Shown: positions 26,588 through 35,843, counted from the stretch's first letter. The stretch: 64,000 nt of DNA from Pseudacidovorax sp. NFM-22 (GCF_021401245.1 NZ_JACBFY010000008.1:62001-126000), one strand, 5' to 3'. The notes: generated by a model from the letters alone, not told the origin. Numbers and translations: made by a program.

Positions 26588-27946
26588 ATGACCTCCGCGC
26601 TTCCTCCCATTTCCGAACTGCGCCGGCGCATCGCTGGTGGCGCCCTGACGCACCTGTCACTGGTCGAGCAGGTACTCGAAGGCGCCTCGGCGCCGGCCGC
26701 TGGCCACGTCTTCACCCGCCTCTATCCCGACGCCGCGCGGGCGGCCGCGCACCATGCCGATGCCATGCAGGCCGCGGGCGTGACGATGCCCCCGCTGGGG
26801 GGGCTGCCGGTGTCGATCAAGGACCTGTACGACGTGGCCGGGGAGGTCACGCTGGCCGGCTCGGTGGCCTGCCAGGGCGAGTCGCCAGCCAACCGGGATG
26901 CAGCGGCCGTGGCACGGCTGCGGCTTCAGGGCGCCGCCATCGTCGGCAAGACCAACATGACCGAGTTCGCCTTCTCCGGCGTGGGCATCAATCCGCACTA
27001 CGGCACGCCGCGCAATCCGGCGGATGCGCAGGTGGCGCGCATTCCCGGCGGCTCCTCCAGCGGCGCCGCGGTGTCGGTGGCGCTGGGGCTGTCGGTGGGC
27101 GCGCTGGGTTCGGACACGGGCGGCTCCATCCGCATCCCGGCCGCGCTCTGCGGGCTGGTGGGCTTCAAGAGCACGCAGTCGCGCACGCCGCGCGACGGGG
27201 CCTTCGAGCTGGCCCGCTCGCTGGACACCGTCTGCGCCATGGCGCGCACGGTCGAGGATTGCCTGGCCTTGGACGCTGCCATCGCCGACACGCCGCTCGT
27301 GGTGCGTCGGCGCGACGGCGTGGCGGGCTTGCGCCTAGCCGTGCCGACCTCGCTCATGTTCGACGGCGTCGAGCCTGCCGTGGCCCGCGCCTTCGACCGC
27401 GCGCTGTCGTGCCTTTCGGCTGCGGGGGCGCTGGTGACCGAATTGCCGCTGGAGGAATTGACCGAGATCGCCCGCATCAACGCGCCCGGTGGCTTCTCGC
27501 CGGTGGAGGCCGCGGCGGTGCACCGCCATCGCATCGGCGCCCGGCGTGCCGAGTACGACCCCCGCGTGGCGGCCCGCATCGACCTGGGCATGTCGGTGGG
27601 GGCGGCCGACTACATCGCCATGCAGGACGGCCGCCGGGGCTGGATCGCGCGCATGGAGGCGGCCTTGCAGGGTTTCGACGCGCTCGTCTGCCCCACCGTG
27701 CCGATCACCGCGCCGCCCATCGACGAACTGCTGGCCAGCGACGAGGCCTTCTTCAAGGCGAATGGCCTGCTGCTGCGCAACACCTTCGCCATCAACTTCC
27801 TCGACGGCTGCGCCTTCAGCCTGCCCTGCCAGGCGCCGGGCGAACTGCCGGTGGGGCTGATGCTGGCCTCGGTGCGCGGCGACGATGCGCGGCTGGCGGC
27901 GGCCGCGTTGGCGGTGGAGGCGGCGTTGCAGGCGGCCCCTGTCTGA
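26588..27946 (+). CDS. Amidase-signature hydrolase
   Basis: A 452-residue amidase-signature enzyme that hydrolyses a carboxamide. The Ser-cisSer-Lys triad is visible: Lys in PVSIKDLYDV (about 79), and the GGSSSG loop (about 156) followed by ALGSDTGGSIRIPAALCG carrying the nucleophilic serine. It is shorter than GatA and has no gatB/gatC neighbour, so it is a stand-alone amidase of unknown substrate. ATG 26588 is chosen because the extension upstream is Arg/Pro-rich shadow sequence. Confidence 0.92.
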   Translation: MTSALPPISELRRRIAGGALTHLSLVEQVLEGASAPAAGHVFTRLYPDAARAAAHHADAMQAAGVTMPPLGGLPVSIKDLYDVAGEVTLAGSVACQGESPANRDAAAVARLRLQGAAIVGKTNMTEFAFSGVGINPHYGTPRNPADAQVARIPGGSSSGAAVSVALGLSVGALGSDTGGSIRIPAALCGLVGFKSTQSRTPRDGAFELARSLDTVCAMARTVEDCLALDAAIADTPLVVRRRDGVAGLRLAVPTSLMFDGVEPAVARAFDRALSCLSAAGALVTELPLEELTEIARINAPGGFSPVEAAAVHRHRIGARRAEYDPRVAARIDLGMSVGAADYIAMQDGRRGWIARMEAALQGFDALVCPTVPITAPPIDELLASDEAFFKANGLLLRNTFAINFLDGCAFSLPCQAPGELPVGLMLASVRGDDARLAAAALAVEAALQAAPV

Positions 27947-27999
27947 GCCGTTCGCGGACGCCAGGCCGAAGTGCCCGGGCCGCCGTGCCCGGTCGCGGA

Positions 28000-29532
28000 T
28001 CAGGCGGCGCCGCGCGTGGCGGGCAAGTCGAGCACGATGCGCTGCGGCATCCGCACCCAGGCATGCCGCTGGTCCGGGCCGATCACGCGCACCAGCACAT
28101 CCAGGACGCCGCTGCGCAGCCGGTCCTTGGGAGGCGGGCGCAGCAGCACCTCGTCGCGGTAGACCAGTCCCGGTCGCCACAGTGAGGTGGGATGCATCCA
28201 GTCGCAGGGGTCGTGGTCGGAGTCGCCGCCCCAGGCCAGCGGCGGCTGCGCGCCGTCCTGGCACACGGCGCGGATCTCTAGCCGCCAGTCCTGCGCCAGC
28301 GGGTGCGCCGCCAGTCGCCAGAAGGACGTGACCCGCAGCAGCGCGCGGCCATCGAGGCGCGGCGGGCCGATGCGCAGGCCCAGCAACCGCAGCGGGCCGA
28401 AGTCGCAGGGCGCAGGCAGACGGGCGTCGGCCGGCACCTCGTCGGCCAGCCATTCGGGTGCAGGCACCTGCGCCGCCCTTAGCTGGGGCAAATTGCGCAC
28501 CGGCCAGGGGGCGCCCTGAGGCGAAAGCGCCAGAAAGGCCGTGCCGTCGGCATTGCGGGTGAAGTGGCTGCCGAGGGCCTCGCTGCGTGCCATGAAGCAC
28601 GCCACGGTCGACTCGGCGTGCGCGCCTTCATCCTGCCGCGAGTGGCCGAAATCCACCCGCAAGGGCGTGAAGCCCACCCGTTCGATGCCGCCGGGTCCCA
28701 ACGTCAGCGAGAACACGCCGCCCCGATGGTCCTGGCGCTGAACGGCGTCGAACAGCAGGTCGCCCGCGTCATGCAGGATCGGCCGGCCTTTGTGAATCTC
28801 CACGCCCTGGACCACATGGGCGGAGGCACCGAGCACTGCGTCGGCACCGAGGTCGATCAGCGTGCGACAGAAAGCGCGCGAATGGGCATCCGGTTCGGCG
28901 GCGAAATTGCGGCCGGCATGCACGGCCACCAGCACCGCGCTGGCGAAGCGCCGGGCGAATCGGATCGGCCCGGCCAGGTGCTTGCGCAGCCCATCCAGAT
29001 CGGCTGTCCGCAGGTAGGCGTGGCCCGGTCGACCGGGGCCGGCGGCGCTGCTGGCCTGGGTGGTGTCCACGGCGAACAGGGCGATCAGGAACGGCCCTGC
29101 GTCGCACCAGAGCGGCCGGAAGGCCTGAACATCGTCCAGGCCCGAGCCGACTTGGCCGATGCCTGCGGCGGCCAGCCAGCGATGTTGATCGAGCATCGCG
29201 GCGGGCCCGTAGTCGCCGCTGTGATTGTTGGCCGTCACCACAACGTTCACGCCCGCTTCGGTCAGCACACGCAGCATGTCGGGCCGTGCGCGAAAGTGGT
29301 AGGGGCCCTTCTCGCCTTTGTCGAGGGCCGGCGTGCCCAGCGGCGACACCACGCATTCGAGGTTGACGATGGTGAGGTCCGCCTCGCGCAGGACGGGGAC
29401 GTCCAGCACGGGCGAGGGCAGGGCAGCCGCACGGGCATGCTGGCGCCGGCCAAGATTGACGTCGCCACCCCAGGCGATGACCGCGCGTGCGGCCGGGTTC
29501 ATTTGCCCGGGGTCACCCGATGGCTGGTGCAT
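28000..29532 (-). CDS. CapA/PgsA-family metallophosphoesterase-like protein
   Basis: A 510-residue protein with a CapA (PGA_cap) domain in about residues 15-290: GGDVNLGR, IVNLECVVS, VVTANNHSGDYGP, VAVHAGRNF and HDAGDLLF are the expected metal-site motifs. The C-terminal 200 residues are of unrecognised fold. CapA/PgsA proteins act in poly-gamma-glutamate export, but many are orphan hydrolases; no capBC is present and no signal peptide is evident. It starts 36 bp after the PheC-like gene, so the two form an operon. An alternative ATG is at 29502. Confidence 0.85.
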   Translation of the reverse strand: MHQPSGDPGQMNPAARAVIAWGGDVNLGRRQHARAAALPSPVLDVPVLREADLTIVNLECVVSPLGTPALDKGEKGPYHFRARPDMLRVLTEAGVNVVVTANNHSGDYGPAAMLDQHRWLAAAGIGQVGSGLDDVQAFRPLWCDAGPFLIALFAVDTTQASSAAGPGRPGHAYLRTADLDGLRKHLAGPIRFARRFASAVLVAVHAGRNFAAEPDAHSRAFCRTLIDLGADAVLGASAHVVQGVEIHKGRPILHDAGDLLFDAVQRQDHRGGVFSLTLGPGGIERVGFTPLRVDFGHSRQDEGAHAESTVACFMARSEALGSHFTRNADGTAFLALSPQGAPWPVRNLPQLRAAQVPAPEWLADEVPADARLPAPCDFGPLRLLGLRIGPPRLDGRALLRVTSFWRLAAHPLAQDWRLEIRAVCQDGAQPPLAWGGDSDHDPCDWMHPTSLWRPGLVYRDEVLLRPPPKDRLRSGVLDVLVRVIGPDQRHAWVRMPQRIVLDLPATRGAA

Positions 29533-29568
29533 GCGGAAGGACGTCCGATTGTTCGCGACAGGCCGCGC

Positions 29569-30351
29569 TCACTTCAGCCATTTATCCGCGGCTTGCCGCA
29601 GCGCGCCACGCGTCTCCAGCTGGTCCCAGACGAAGTTCATCACGCGCAGGTAGTCGGTGTCGTCGGCCGGCAGCATGAAGCCCAGCTTGCTCGGCGGGGT
29701 TAGCGGCGTGTCGATGAAGGCGGCATGCAGGCGCGGGTCGGCCTTGGCGTAGACCAGCGCCTCATAGGTCTCGGTGATCATCACGTCGCCCTTGCCCTCG
29801 GCGATCAGCGCGGGGATCTCGGCGTTCTTCTCGTGGGTGCTGACCTCGGCGGCCTTGAGGTTCTCCAGCACGAAGGCCTCGTTGGTGCCGCCGGGGTTCT
29901 TGATGACGCGCACGCCGGGCTGGTTGAGCGATTCGAGCGTGGTGAACCTGGCCTTGTCGGCCGCGCGCACCAGTGCCACCTTGCCGAAGGGCGCATAGCC
30001 CGGGAGCATCGCCACCACGCGCAGGCGCGTCACGTTGCGCGTGATGCCGCCCACGGCCAGGTCGTACTTGTCGGCCTGCATGTCCTTGAGCAGGTTGGGC
30101 CAGGTGGTGGGCACCCATTCGATGCGAACGCCCAGCTCCTTCGCCATGCGCTCGACCAGGTCGATGTCATGGCCCGAGTAGCCGTCGCCGGTCTTGATGG
30201 CGAAGGGCCGGTAGTCGCCCGGCGTGCCGACGCGCAGCACCTTGGTGTCCAGCACGCGGTCCAGGCGCGGGCCGGCGTGGGCGGTCGAGATCAGCGTGAG
30301 GCCGGCGACCAGGGCGGTGGCTGCGAAGGAGAAGAAACGACGGGTGAGCAT
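29569..30351 (-). CDS. Periplasmic solute-binding family 3 protein, PheC (cyclohexadienyl dehydratase)-like
   Basis: A 260-residue exported protein with signal peptide MLTRRFFSFAATALVAG...AHA (about 1-26) and an SBP-3 fold. The sequence RLDRVLDTKVLRVGTPGDYR, then WPNLLKDMQADKYDLAVGGI, GVRVIKNPGGTNEAFV, and DVMITETYEA follows Pseudomonas PheC closely in wording and order. PheC converts prephenate or arogenate to phenylpyruvate or phenylalanine in the periplasm. It may thus be an enzyme rather than a transporter receptor; no ABC permease is adjacent. Start ATG 30351; longer frames upstream run into the divergent gene. Confidence 0.82.
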   Translation of the reverse strand: MLTRRFFSFAATALVAGLTLISTAHAGPRLDRVLDTKVLRVGTPGDYRPFAIKTGDGYSGHDIDLVERMAKELGVRIEWVPTTWPNLLKDMQADKYDLAVGGITRNVTRLRVVAMLPGYAPFGKVALVRAADKARFTTLESLNQPGVRVIKNPGGTNEAFVLENLKAAEVSTHEKNAEIPALIAEGKGDVMITETYEALVYAKADPRLHAAFIDTPLTPPSKLGFMLPADDTDYLRVMNFVWDQLETRGALRQAADKWLK

Positions 30352-30555
30352 GGGCGGTGGCTCTTCGGGGAAGTGGAAGTGCGCGCATTGTGCGGCGCGC
30401 CCGCCGCGCGCCGGCATGGGTGACGCGTGCCCGGCATCGGCGACCGGCGCGGCGCCGCGGTGCCGGGGCGCGCGCCGCAGGAGGCCGTCCCTAGAATCCG
30501 GCGGCCCGCCCGTCCATCGCCGGCAGCGGGCGTCCTTCATCGGAGACAAACGAGC

Positions 30556-31341
30556 ATGAGCGACGACGCATCCCCCCTGCTGACCTCGCGCGAAGGCGCG
30601 GTGGCCATCCTGCGATTCAACCGGCCGCAGGCGCTCAACGCCATCGACGTGCCCATGGCCCAGGCCTTCCTGGCGGCTGTCCAGGGGCTGGCCGCCGATC
30701 CGGGCGTGCGGGCCCTGCTGCTGTGCGGCGAGGGCAAGGGCTTCATGGCGGGCGGCGACCTGGCGGTGCTGTCGGCCGATCCGCAGGGCGGCGCTGCCGC
30801 GCTGATCGGTCCGCTGCACGAGGCCCTGCAACTGCTCGCCACGCTCGACCTGCCCGTCATCGCCCAGGTGCACGGCGTGGCGGCCGGTGCGGGCCTGAGC
30901 CTGATGCTGCAGGCCGACTTCGTGCTCGCCGCCAAGGGCACCCGCTTCAACCTGGCCTACGTCAACATCGGCGCCAGCTGCGACGTCGGCGCCTCCTGGG
31001 CGCTGCCCCGCTGGGTGGGCCTGCGCCGCGCGCTGGAGATCGCGATGCTGGGCGACATGCTCGACGCCGAGGCGGCCGAGCGCATGGGCCTGATCAACCG
31101 CGTGGTCGAACCCGACGCCCTGCCGGCCGAGGCCCTGGCGCTGGCGCAGCGGCTGGCGGCCGGCCCGACCCGGGCGCTGGGCCAACTGCGGCGTCTCCTG
31201 CGTGGCAGCGTGGAGCGCGATCTTCCGGCACAGTTGGCGGCCGAGGAGGCCGCCTTCCAGGCCTGTGCCGCCACCGCCGATTTCCGCGAAGGCGTCGACG
31301 CCTTCTTCGCCCGGCGCAAGCCCGCCTTCCAGGGCCGCTGA
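30556..31341 (+). CDS. Enoyl-CoA hydratase/isomerase family protein
   Basis: A 261-residue crotonase-fold enzyme with oxyanion-hole motifs GKGFMAGGDL (about 64) and VHGVAAGAGLSLML (about 107). The first catalytic Glu of classic hydratases appears replaced by Ala (FNLAYVNIG), while the Asp of the CDVGASWALP segment is kept, as in PaaG-type isomerases. It is therefore more likely an isomerase-like crotonase than a hydratase (inference). It is followed 40 bp later by a thiolase, fitting fatty-acid or aromatic acyl-CoA oxidation. Confidence 0.88.
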   Translation: MSDDASPLLTSREGAVAILRFNRPQALNAIDVPMAQAFLAAVQGLAADPGVRALLLCGEGKGFMAGGDLAVLSADPQGGAAALIGPLHEALQLLATLDLPVIAQVHGVAAGAGLSLMLQADFVLAAKGTRFNLAYVNIGASCDVGASWALPRWVGLRRALEIAMLGDMLDAEAAERMGLINRVVEPDALPAEALALAQRLAAGPTRALGQLRRLLRGSVERDLPAQLAAEEAAFQACAATADFREGVDAFFARRKPAFQGR

Positions 31342-31381
31342 TCCGCCGCCCGCTTTCGACTTTCACGACGAGGACTTCACC

Positions 31382-32569
31382 ATGACCCCACGCGACATCT
31401 ACGTCGTCGGCACCGCCCGCACGGCCATCGGCACCTTCGGCGGCGCCCTCAAGGACGTGCCCAACACCCAGCTCGCCACTACCGCCGTCAAGGCCGCCCT
31501 GACCCGCAGCGGCGTGGCGCCCGACGCCATCGGCCATGTGGTGATGGGCAACGTGATTCCCACCGACACCAAGGACGCCTACCTCAGCCGCGTGGCCGCC
31601 ATCGACGCGGGCTGCCCCATCGAGACGCCGGCCTTCAACGTGAACCGGCTGTGCGGCTCGGGCCTGCAGGCCATCGTGTCGGCGGCGCAGGCCATCGCCC
31701 TGGGCGACTGCGACATCGCCATCGGTGCCGGCTCCGAGTCGATGAGCCGCGGCCCGTACTTCGACACGGCCGCCCGCTACGGCGCCCGCATGGGCGACGT
31801 GCAACTGGTCGACTACATGCTGGGCATCCTGCACGACCCCTGGCAGAAGATCCACATGGGCATCACGGCCGAGAACGTGGCCGAGCGCCACGGCATCACG
31901 CGCGAGCAGCAGGACGCCCTGGCCGCCGAGAGCCACCGCCGCGCCGCCGCCGCCATCGCCGCGGGCCGCTTCAAGGAGCAGATCGTCCCGGTCGAGATCA
32001 AGACCCGCAAGGGCGTGGTCGTCTTCGACACCGACGAGCACGTCAAGGCGTCCACCACCGTCGAAGTGCTGGCCGGCATGAAGCCCGCCTTCAAGAAGGA
32101 GGGCGGCACGGTCACCGCCGGCAACGCGTCGGGCATCAACGACGGCGCTGGTGCCGTGGTGCTGGCCGAAGGCGAACGCGTCAAGGCGCTGGGGCTCAAG
32201 CCGTTGGCGCGCCTGGTGGGTTATGCCCATGCGGGCGTGGAGCCCGCGTACATGGGCATCGGCCCGGTGCCGGCCACGCGCAAGGTGCTGGCGCGCACCG
32301 GCCTGAAGGTGAGCGACCTGGACGTCATCGAGTCCAACGAGGCCTTCGCCGCCCAGGCCTGCGCCGTGATGAAGGAGCTGGACTTCGACCCGGCCAAGGT
32401 CAACCCCAATGGCTCGGGCATCTCGCTGGGCCATCCCGTGGGCGCGACCGGCGCCATCATCACCGTCAAGGCGCTGGCCGAGCTGCACCGGGTGCAGGGC
32501 CGCTATGCGCTGGTGACCATGTGCATCGGCGGCGGCCAGGGCATCGCCGCCATCTTCGAGCGCGTGTGA
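31382..32569 (+). CDS. Beta-ketothiolase (acetyl-CoA C-acyltransferase)
   Basis: A 395-residue thiolase, normal length. The nucleophilic C91 (NVNRLCGSG), NEAFAAQACAV, the His in GHPVGATG, and C-terminal cysteine in CIGGGQG are all present. It cleaves 3-ketoacyl-CoA or condenses acetyl-CoA. The sequence resembles the BktB/PhaA group; the chain-length preference is unknown. It is probably co-transcribed with the preceding crotonase. Confidence 0.93.
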   Translation: MTPRDIYVVGTARTAIGTFGGALKDVPNTQLATTAVKAALTRSGVAPDAIGHVVMGNVIPTDTKDAYLSRVAAIDAGCPIETPAFNVNRLCGSGLQAIVSAAQAIALGDCDIAIGAGSESMSRGPYFDTAARYGARMGDVQLVDYMLGILHDPWQKIHMGITAENVAERHGITREQQDALAAESHRRAAAAIAAGRFKEQIVPVEIKTRKGVVVFDTDEHVKASTTVEVLAGMKPAFKKEGGTVTAGNASGINDGAGAVVLAEGERVKALGLKPLARLVGYAHAGVEPAYMGIGPVPATRKVLARTGLKVSDLDVIESNEAFAAQACAVMKELDFDPAKVNPNGSGISLGHPVGATGAIITVKALAELHRVQGRYALVTMCIGGGQGIAAIFERV

Positions 32570-32600
32570 GGCGCACGCGCAGCCAGGCGAGGGCGACGCG

Positions 32601-33200
32601 GTGCCGGGCCTGATCACCAGCCCGGCGGCCGAGCGCAACAAGGGGCCGATCCTGGCCGAGTTGCTGCGCCTGCTGCCGGTGCGCGGCCACATGCTGGAGG
32701 TGGCGGCCGGCACCGGCCAGCATGCGGCGCACTTTGCGGCGGCGCTGCCCGAATGGACCTGGCTGCCCACCGAGCCCGACGCCGCCATGCTGCCCGCCAT
32801 CGCGGCGCGCACGGCCGATCTGCCCCAGGTGCTGGCGCCGGTGGCGCTGGATGTGCGCGAGGCCTGGCCCGTCGCCCCGGCCAGCCTGGACGCCGTGTAC
32901 TGCGCCAACATGGTCCACATCTCACCCTGGGACTGCACAGAAGGCTTGATGCGGGGCGCGGGCCGGGCGCTGCGGCCGGGCGGGCTGCTGGTGCTCTATG
33001 GCCCCTATGTGGTCGAAGGCGAGCCCCTGGCCCCCAGCAACGCGGCCTTCGACGCCGACCTGCGCCGCCGCAATCCCGCCTGGGGGCTGCGGACGCTGGC
33101 CGAGGTCACGGCAAAGGCGGCCGAGGCCGGGCTCGACGCGAAGGAGCGGGTGGACATGCCTGCCAACAACCTGCTGCTGGTCTTCGTGCGGCGGGCCTGA
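32601..33200 (+). CDS. DUF938 family SAM-dependent methyltransferase
   Basis: A 199-residue class I methyltransferase-like protein of the DUF938 family: SPAAERNKGPIL at the N-terminus, SAM motif LEVAAGTGQHAAHF (about 32) and NMVHISPWD (about 103). The start is GTG 32601; no ATG fits. Substrate is unknown. It lies 31 bp after the thiolase and may be read through from it. Confidence 0.85.
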   Translation: MPGLITSPAAERNKGPILAELLRLLPVRGHMLEVAAGTGQHAAHFAAALPEWTWLPTEPDAAMLPAIAARTADLPQVLAPVALDVREAWPVAPASLDAVYCANMVHISPWDCTEGLMRGAGRALRPGGLLVLYGPYVVEGEPLAPSNAAFDADLRRRNPAWGLRTLAEVTAKAAEAGLDAKERVDMPANNLLLVFVRRA

Positions 33201-33341
33201 GGGCGCCCGTCGGCCGCAACCCGGCCGGGCCCGGGTCGGCGCAATAAGGCGGGCTGCGATCCTACGTCGTCCTACGCCGACGTCTCTCCATCCCCCGCCC
33301 GGCTCGGTCGCATATTGAGCGCGCAAACTGCAGAGACACCC

Positions 33342-33695
33342 ATGCGCATCACCAACATGCTGGCCGGCGTGGCCGTGAAGGACCTGGACCAATCCATCGC
33401 GTGGTATGCGCTGCTCATCGGCAGCGCGCCCGTGCGCCGCGATGCCGAAGTCGCCGAATGGCGCTTCGAAGGGGGTTGCTGCCTTCGGCTGATGCGACAG
33501 ACGCGGGGCGCGGCGGGTGCGTCGGTCACGATGGTGGTCGACGACCTGGATCAGCAGCTGGAGCAGATGGACTTCGCAGGCCTGCGCCCGACCCGGCGCC
33601 AGGATGCGGATGCCGTGCGCATCGCCTTCCTGCGCGATCCCGATGGCAACCAGCTGGTGCTGGCGCAGGTACTGAGCGCGGCGCTCGCCTGCTGA
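33342..33695 (+). CDS. VOC family protein
   Basis: A 117-residue single-domain VOC protein (MRITNMLAGVAVKDLDQSIA, MVVDDLDQQ, FLRDPDGNQLVLAQ). N-terminal metal-binding His is absent. ATG 33342 is preferred to a TTG at 33315. No function can be assigned; it lies between a methyltransferase and a convergent LysR regulator gene. Confidence 0.83.
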   Translation: MRITNMLAGVAVKDLDQSIAWYALLIGSAPVRRDAEVAEWRFEGGCCLRLMRQTRGAAGASVTMVVDDLDQQLEQMDFAGLRPTRRQDADAVRIAFLRDPDGNQLVLAQVLSAALAC

Positions 33696-33749
33696 CTTCT
33701 TCCCGCCTTCGCCCGTTCCGGTCACCCTTCGCGTTGCTGGCGTGCGTTC

Positions 33750-34646
33750 TCAGCGTGCGCGGGCGTGGGCTTCGATCTGCTGCACCAGCGGATGATGCTG
33801 GCCCCGCCGCGACCGGATCAGGTGGATCTCCTCCTGCAGGTCGTCGCTGCGGCCCAGCAGCCGCAGCCCGCGCATCAGCCCCAGGTCGCCGGCCCCGAGC
33901 CGGCTGACCGGAAACACCCCCAGCCCACGGGCCGCGAACACCGCCAGCAGCGCGGAATCCTCGAACTCGCCCGCCACGCGCGGGCGCAGGCCATGCCGGT
34001 CGAACCAGCGCTCCAGTTGCGGGCGCAGGGCCGAATGCGCGGTCGGCAGCAGCACGGGCAGGTCGGCCAGGCTCTGGGGAAACTGGCGCATGGCGGCCGC
34101 ACGCACCAGCGCCGCCGGCCCCCACCAGTCGACGGGTGCCTCGGCAATGCGATGGCTGCTCAGCCGCAGGGCCGGCCTGGAGGGCGCCGGCTGGCCGGCC
34201 AGAACCATGTCGAGGTGGTGCATGGCCAGCTCGCCCAGCAGTTGCTCCAGTTCCCCCTCATGGCAGACCAGGCGCAGGGCCGGGGTGTGCAACACCGGCT
34301 CCACCATCGCATGCGCGGCGAGCTTGGAGATGCCGTCCGACAGTCCGACGGCCAGGCGCACCGCCGGCTCGGTGGCGGCCTGGCGGACCAGCTCGGGCAG
34401 CTCCTGGCCGAGCTGGAAGATCTCCTCGGCCCGCTGCAGCGCGGCCATGCCGGCCTCGGTCAGCGCGACGCTGCGGCCCTCGGGCTTGAGCAGCTGGTGA
34501 CCCAGCGACTTCTCCAGTTCGCGCACCTGGGCGCTCACTGTCTGCACCGCCACGCCCAGCCGCGCGGCCGCCTTGGAGAAGCCGCCCTCGCGCGCCACGG
34601 TCCAGAAGTAGTGCAGGTGCCGGTAGTTGAAGTCGTAGGACGCCAT
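33750..34646 (-). CDS. NhaR-like LysR-family transcriptional regulator
   Basis: A 298-residue LysR regulator. The N-terminal HTH (YDFNYRHLHYFWTVAREGGF...; about 1-62) has the YFW spacing characteristic of NhaR, the Na+/H+ antiporter activator, and the effector domain (about 90-295) also follows NhaR (LGELAMHHLDMVLAGQP). It diverges from the terC gene with a 109-bp spacer holding a T-N11-A inverted repeat. It likely controls terC and itself (inference). Confidence 0.88.
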   Translation of the reverse strand: MASYDFNYRHLHYFWTVAREGGFSKAAARLGVAVQTVSAQVRELEKSLGHQLLKPEGRSVALTEAGMAALQRAEEIFQLGQELPELVRQAATEPAVRLAVGLSDGISKLAAHAMVEPVLHTPALRLVCHEGELEQLLGELAMHHLDMVLAGQPAPSRPALRLSSHRIAEAPVDWWGPAALVRAAAMRQFPQSLADLPVLLPTAHSALRPQLERWFDRHGLRPRVAGEFEDSALLAVFAARGLGVFPVSRLGAGDLGLMRGLRLLGRSDDLQEEIHLIRSRRGQHHPLVQQIEAHARAR

Positions 34647-34656
34647 GCCTTGAAGT

Positions 34657-34671
34657 TTCGTAAAAACCGAA
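34657..34671. promoter_or_regulatory. LysR box candidate in the NhaR-like/TerC divergent spacer
   Basis: TTCG-TAAAAAC-CGAA is an inverted repeat containing the T-N11-A signature of LysR sites, 11 bp from the regulator start codon. A wider repeat of AAAAACC (34662-34668) and GGTTTTT (34692-34698) overlaps it. Placement suits autorepression plus divergent activation. Confidence 0.5.
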
Positions 34672-34755
34672 GGGTTGTTCCATCTCTGGCTGGTTTTTCT
34701 TGAGCGGATGGCTGGGCATCATCGCCGCCAGTTTCACTCCAACACCCCCGACACC

Positions 34756-35769
34756 ATGGAAACCCTGCTCTCCTTCCTTGCGGCCGACTTCCTCGGCCGG
34801 CCGGCCGGCCTCTGGCTGGCCTTCATGGCCATCGTGGTCACCCTGCTGGCGCTCGACCTGGGCGTGCTGCACAAGGGCGACCGCGAGATCGGCGTGCGCG
34901 AAAGCCTGCTGCTCTCGGGCGGCTACATCAGCGTGGCCCTGCTCTTCGGCGGCTGGGTCTGGGGGAGCCTGGGTGCGCAGAGCGGCATGGAATACCTCAC
35001 CGGCTTCATGATCGAGAAGTCGCTGTCGATGGACAACGTGTTCGTCATCGCGCTGATCTTCAGCTTCTTCGCCATCCCGCGGCAGTACCAGCACCGGGTG
35101 CTGTTCTGGGGCATCCTGGGCGTGATCGTGCTGCGCGCGCTGCTCATTGGCGCAGGCGCGGCCCTGATCACCAACTTCAGCTGGGTGCTGTACTTCTTCG
35201 GTGCCTTCCTGGTGTTCACCGGCATCAAGATGTGGCGCATGGCCGATGCCGAGCCCGACATCGCCAACAACCCGGTGCTGCGCTTCCTGCGTGGCCGCAT
35301 GCGGGTGACCGAAGGCCTGCGCGGCAACGCCTTCACGGTGAAGGAGGTCGACCCCAAGACCGGCCGCGTGGCCCGCTTCGCGACGCCGCTGCTGCTGGCC
35401 CTGGTGCTGATCGAGATCGTGGACCTGGTGTTCGCCGTGGACTCGGTGCCGGCCATCTTCGCCATCACCACCGATCCGTTCATCGTCTACACCAGCAACA
35501 TCTTCGCCATCCTGGGCCTGCGCGCGCTGTACTTCGCGCTGGCCGCGATGATCCATCGCTTCCATTACCTCAAGTACGCGCTGGCCCTGGTGCTGGTGTT
35601 CATCGGCACCAAGATCTTCCTGGTGAACTTCATCGGCAAGTTCCCGCCGGTGATCTCGCTGGCCGTGACCTTCGGACTGATCGCGGGTGGCGTGCTGTAC
35701 TCGCTCTACCGCACCCGCGGTCAGCAGGCCGAGACGCCGCCGTTGCCCGACCAGTCGGCCGCGCGCTGA
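34756..35769 (+). CDS. TerC family integral membrane protein
   Basis: A 337-residue polytopic protein with about nine predicted transmembrane helices and TerC hallmarks (GLWLAFMAIVVTLLALDLGV, EKSLSMDNVFVIALIF, EIVDLVFAVDSVPAIFAITT; acidic residues in the two DNVF/DSVPA motifs). TerC/Alx proteins are implicated in manganese export and in metalation of exported proteins; the tellurite name is historical. ATG 34756 gives METLLSF at the membrane entry. It ends with a very strong terminator. Confidence 0.92.
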   Translation: METLLSFLAADFLGRPAGLWLAFMAIVVTLLALDLGVLHKGDREIGVRESLLLSGGYISVALLFGGWVWGSLGAQSGMEYLTGFMIEKSLSMDNVFVIALIFSFFAIPRQYQHRVLFWGILGVIVLRALLIGAGAALITNFSWVLYFFGAFLVFTGIKMWRMADAEPDIANNPVLRFLRGRMRVTEGLRGNAFTVKEVDPKTGRVARFATPLLLALVLIEIVDLVFAVDSVPAIFAITTDPFIVYTSNIFAILGLRALYFALAAMIHRFHYLKYALALVLVFIGTKIFLVNFIGKFPPVISLAVTFGLIAGGVLYSLYRTRGQQAETPPLPDQSAAR

Positions 35770-35791
35770 CCGTCGGCAGGCCCCGCGAAAA

Positions 35792-35824
35792 GCGGCCGGG
35801 GTTGGCGCCCCGGCCGCTTTTTTT
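35792..35824 (+). terminator. Strong intrinsic terminator after terC
   Basis: GCGGCCGGGG and CCCCGGCCGC form a perfect 10-bp stem with a TTGGCG loop followed by seven T residues; AAAA precedes the stem, so it could also terminate leftward transcription of the small gene at 35844-36041. Confidence 0.92.
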
Positions 35825-35843
35825 CCTGGGCGCGGCGCGGGGC

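Noticed and set aside
34647-34755. yybP-ykoY-type manganese riboswitch before terC
   Set aside because: The 109-bp spacer lacks the paired helices expected and is too short for leader plus promoter.
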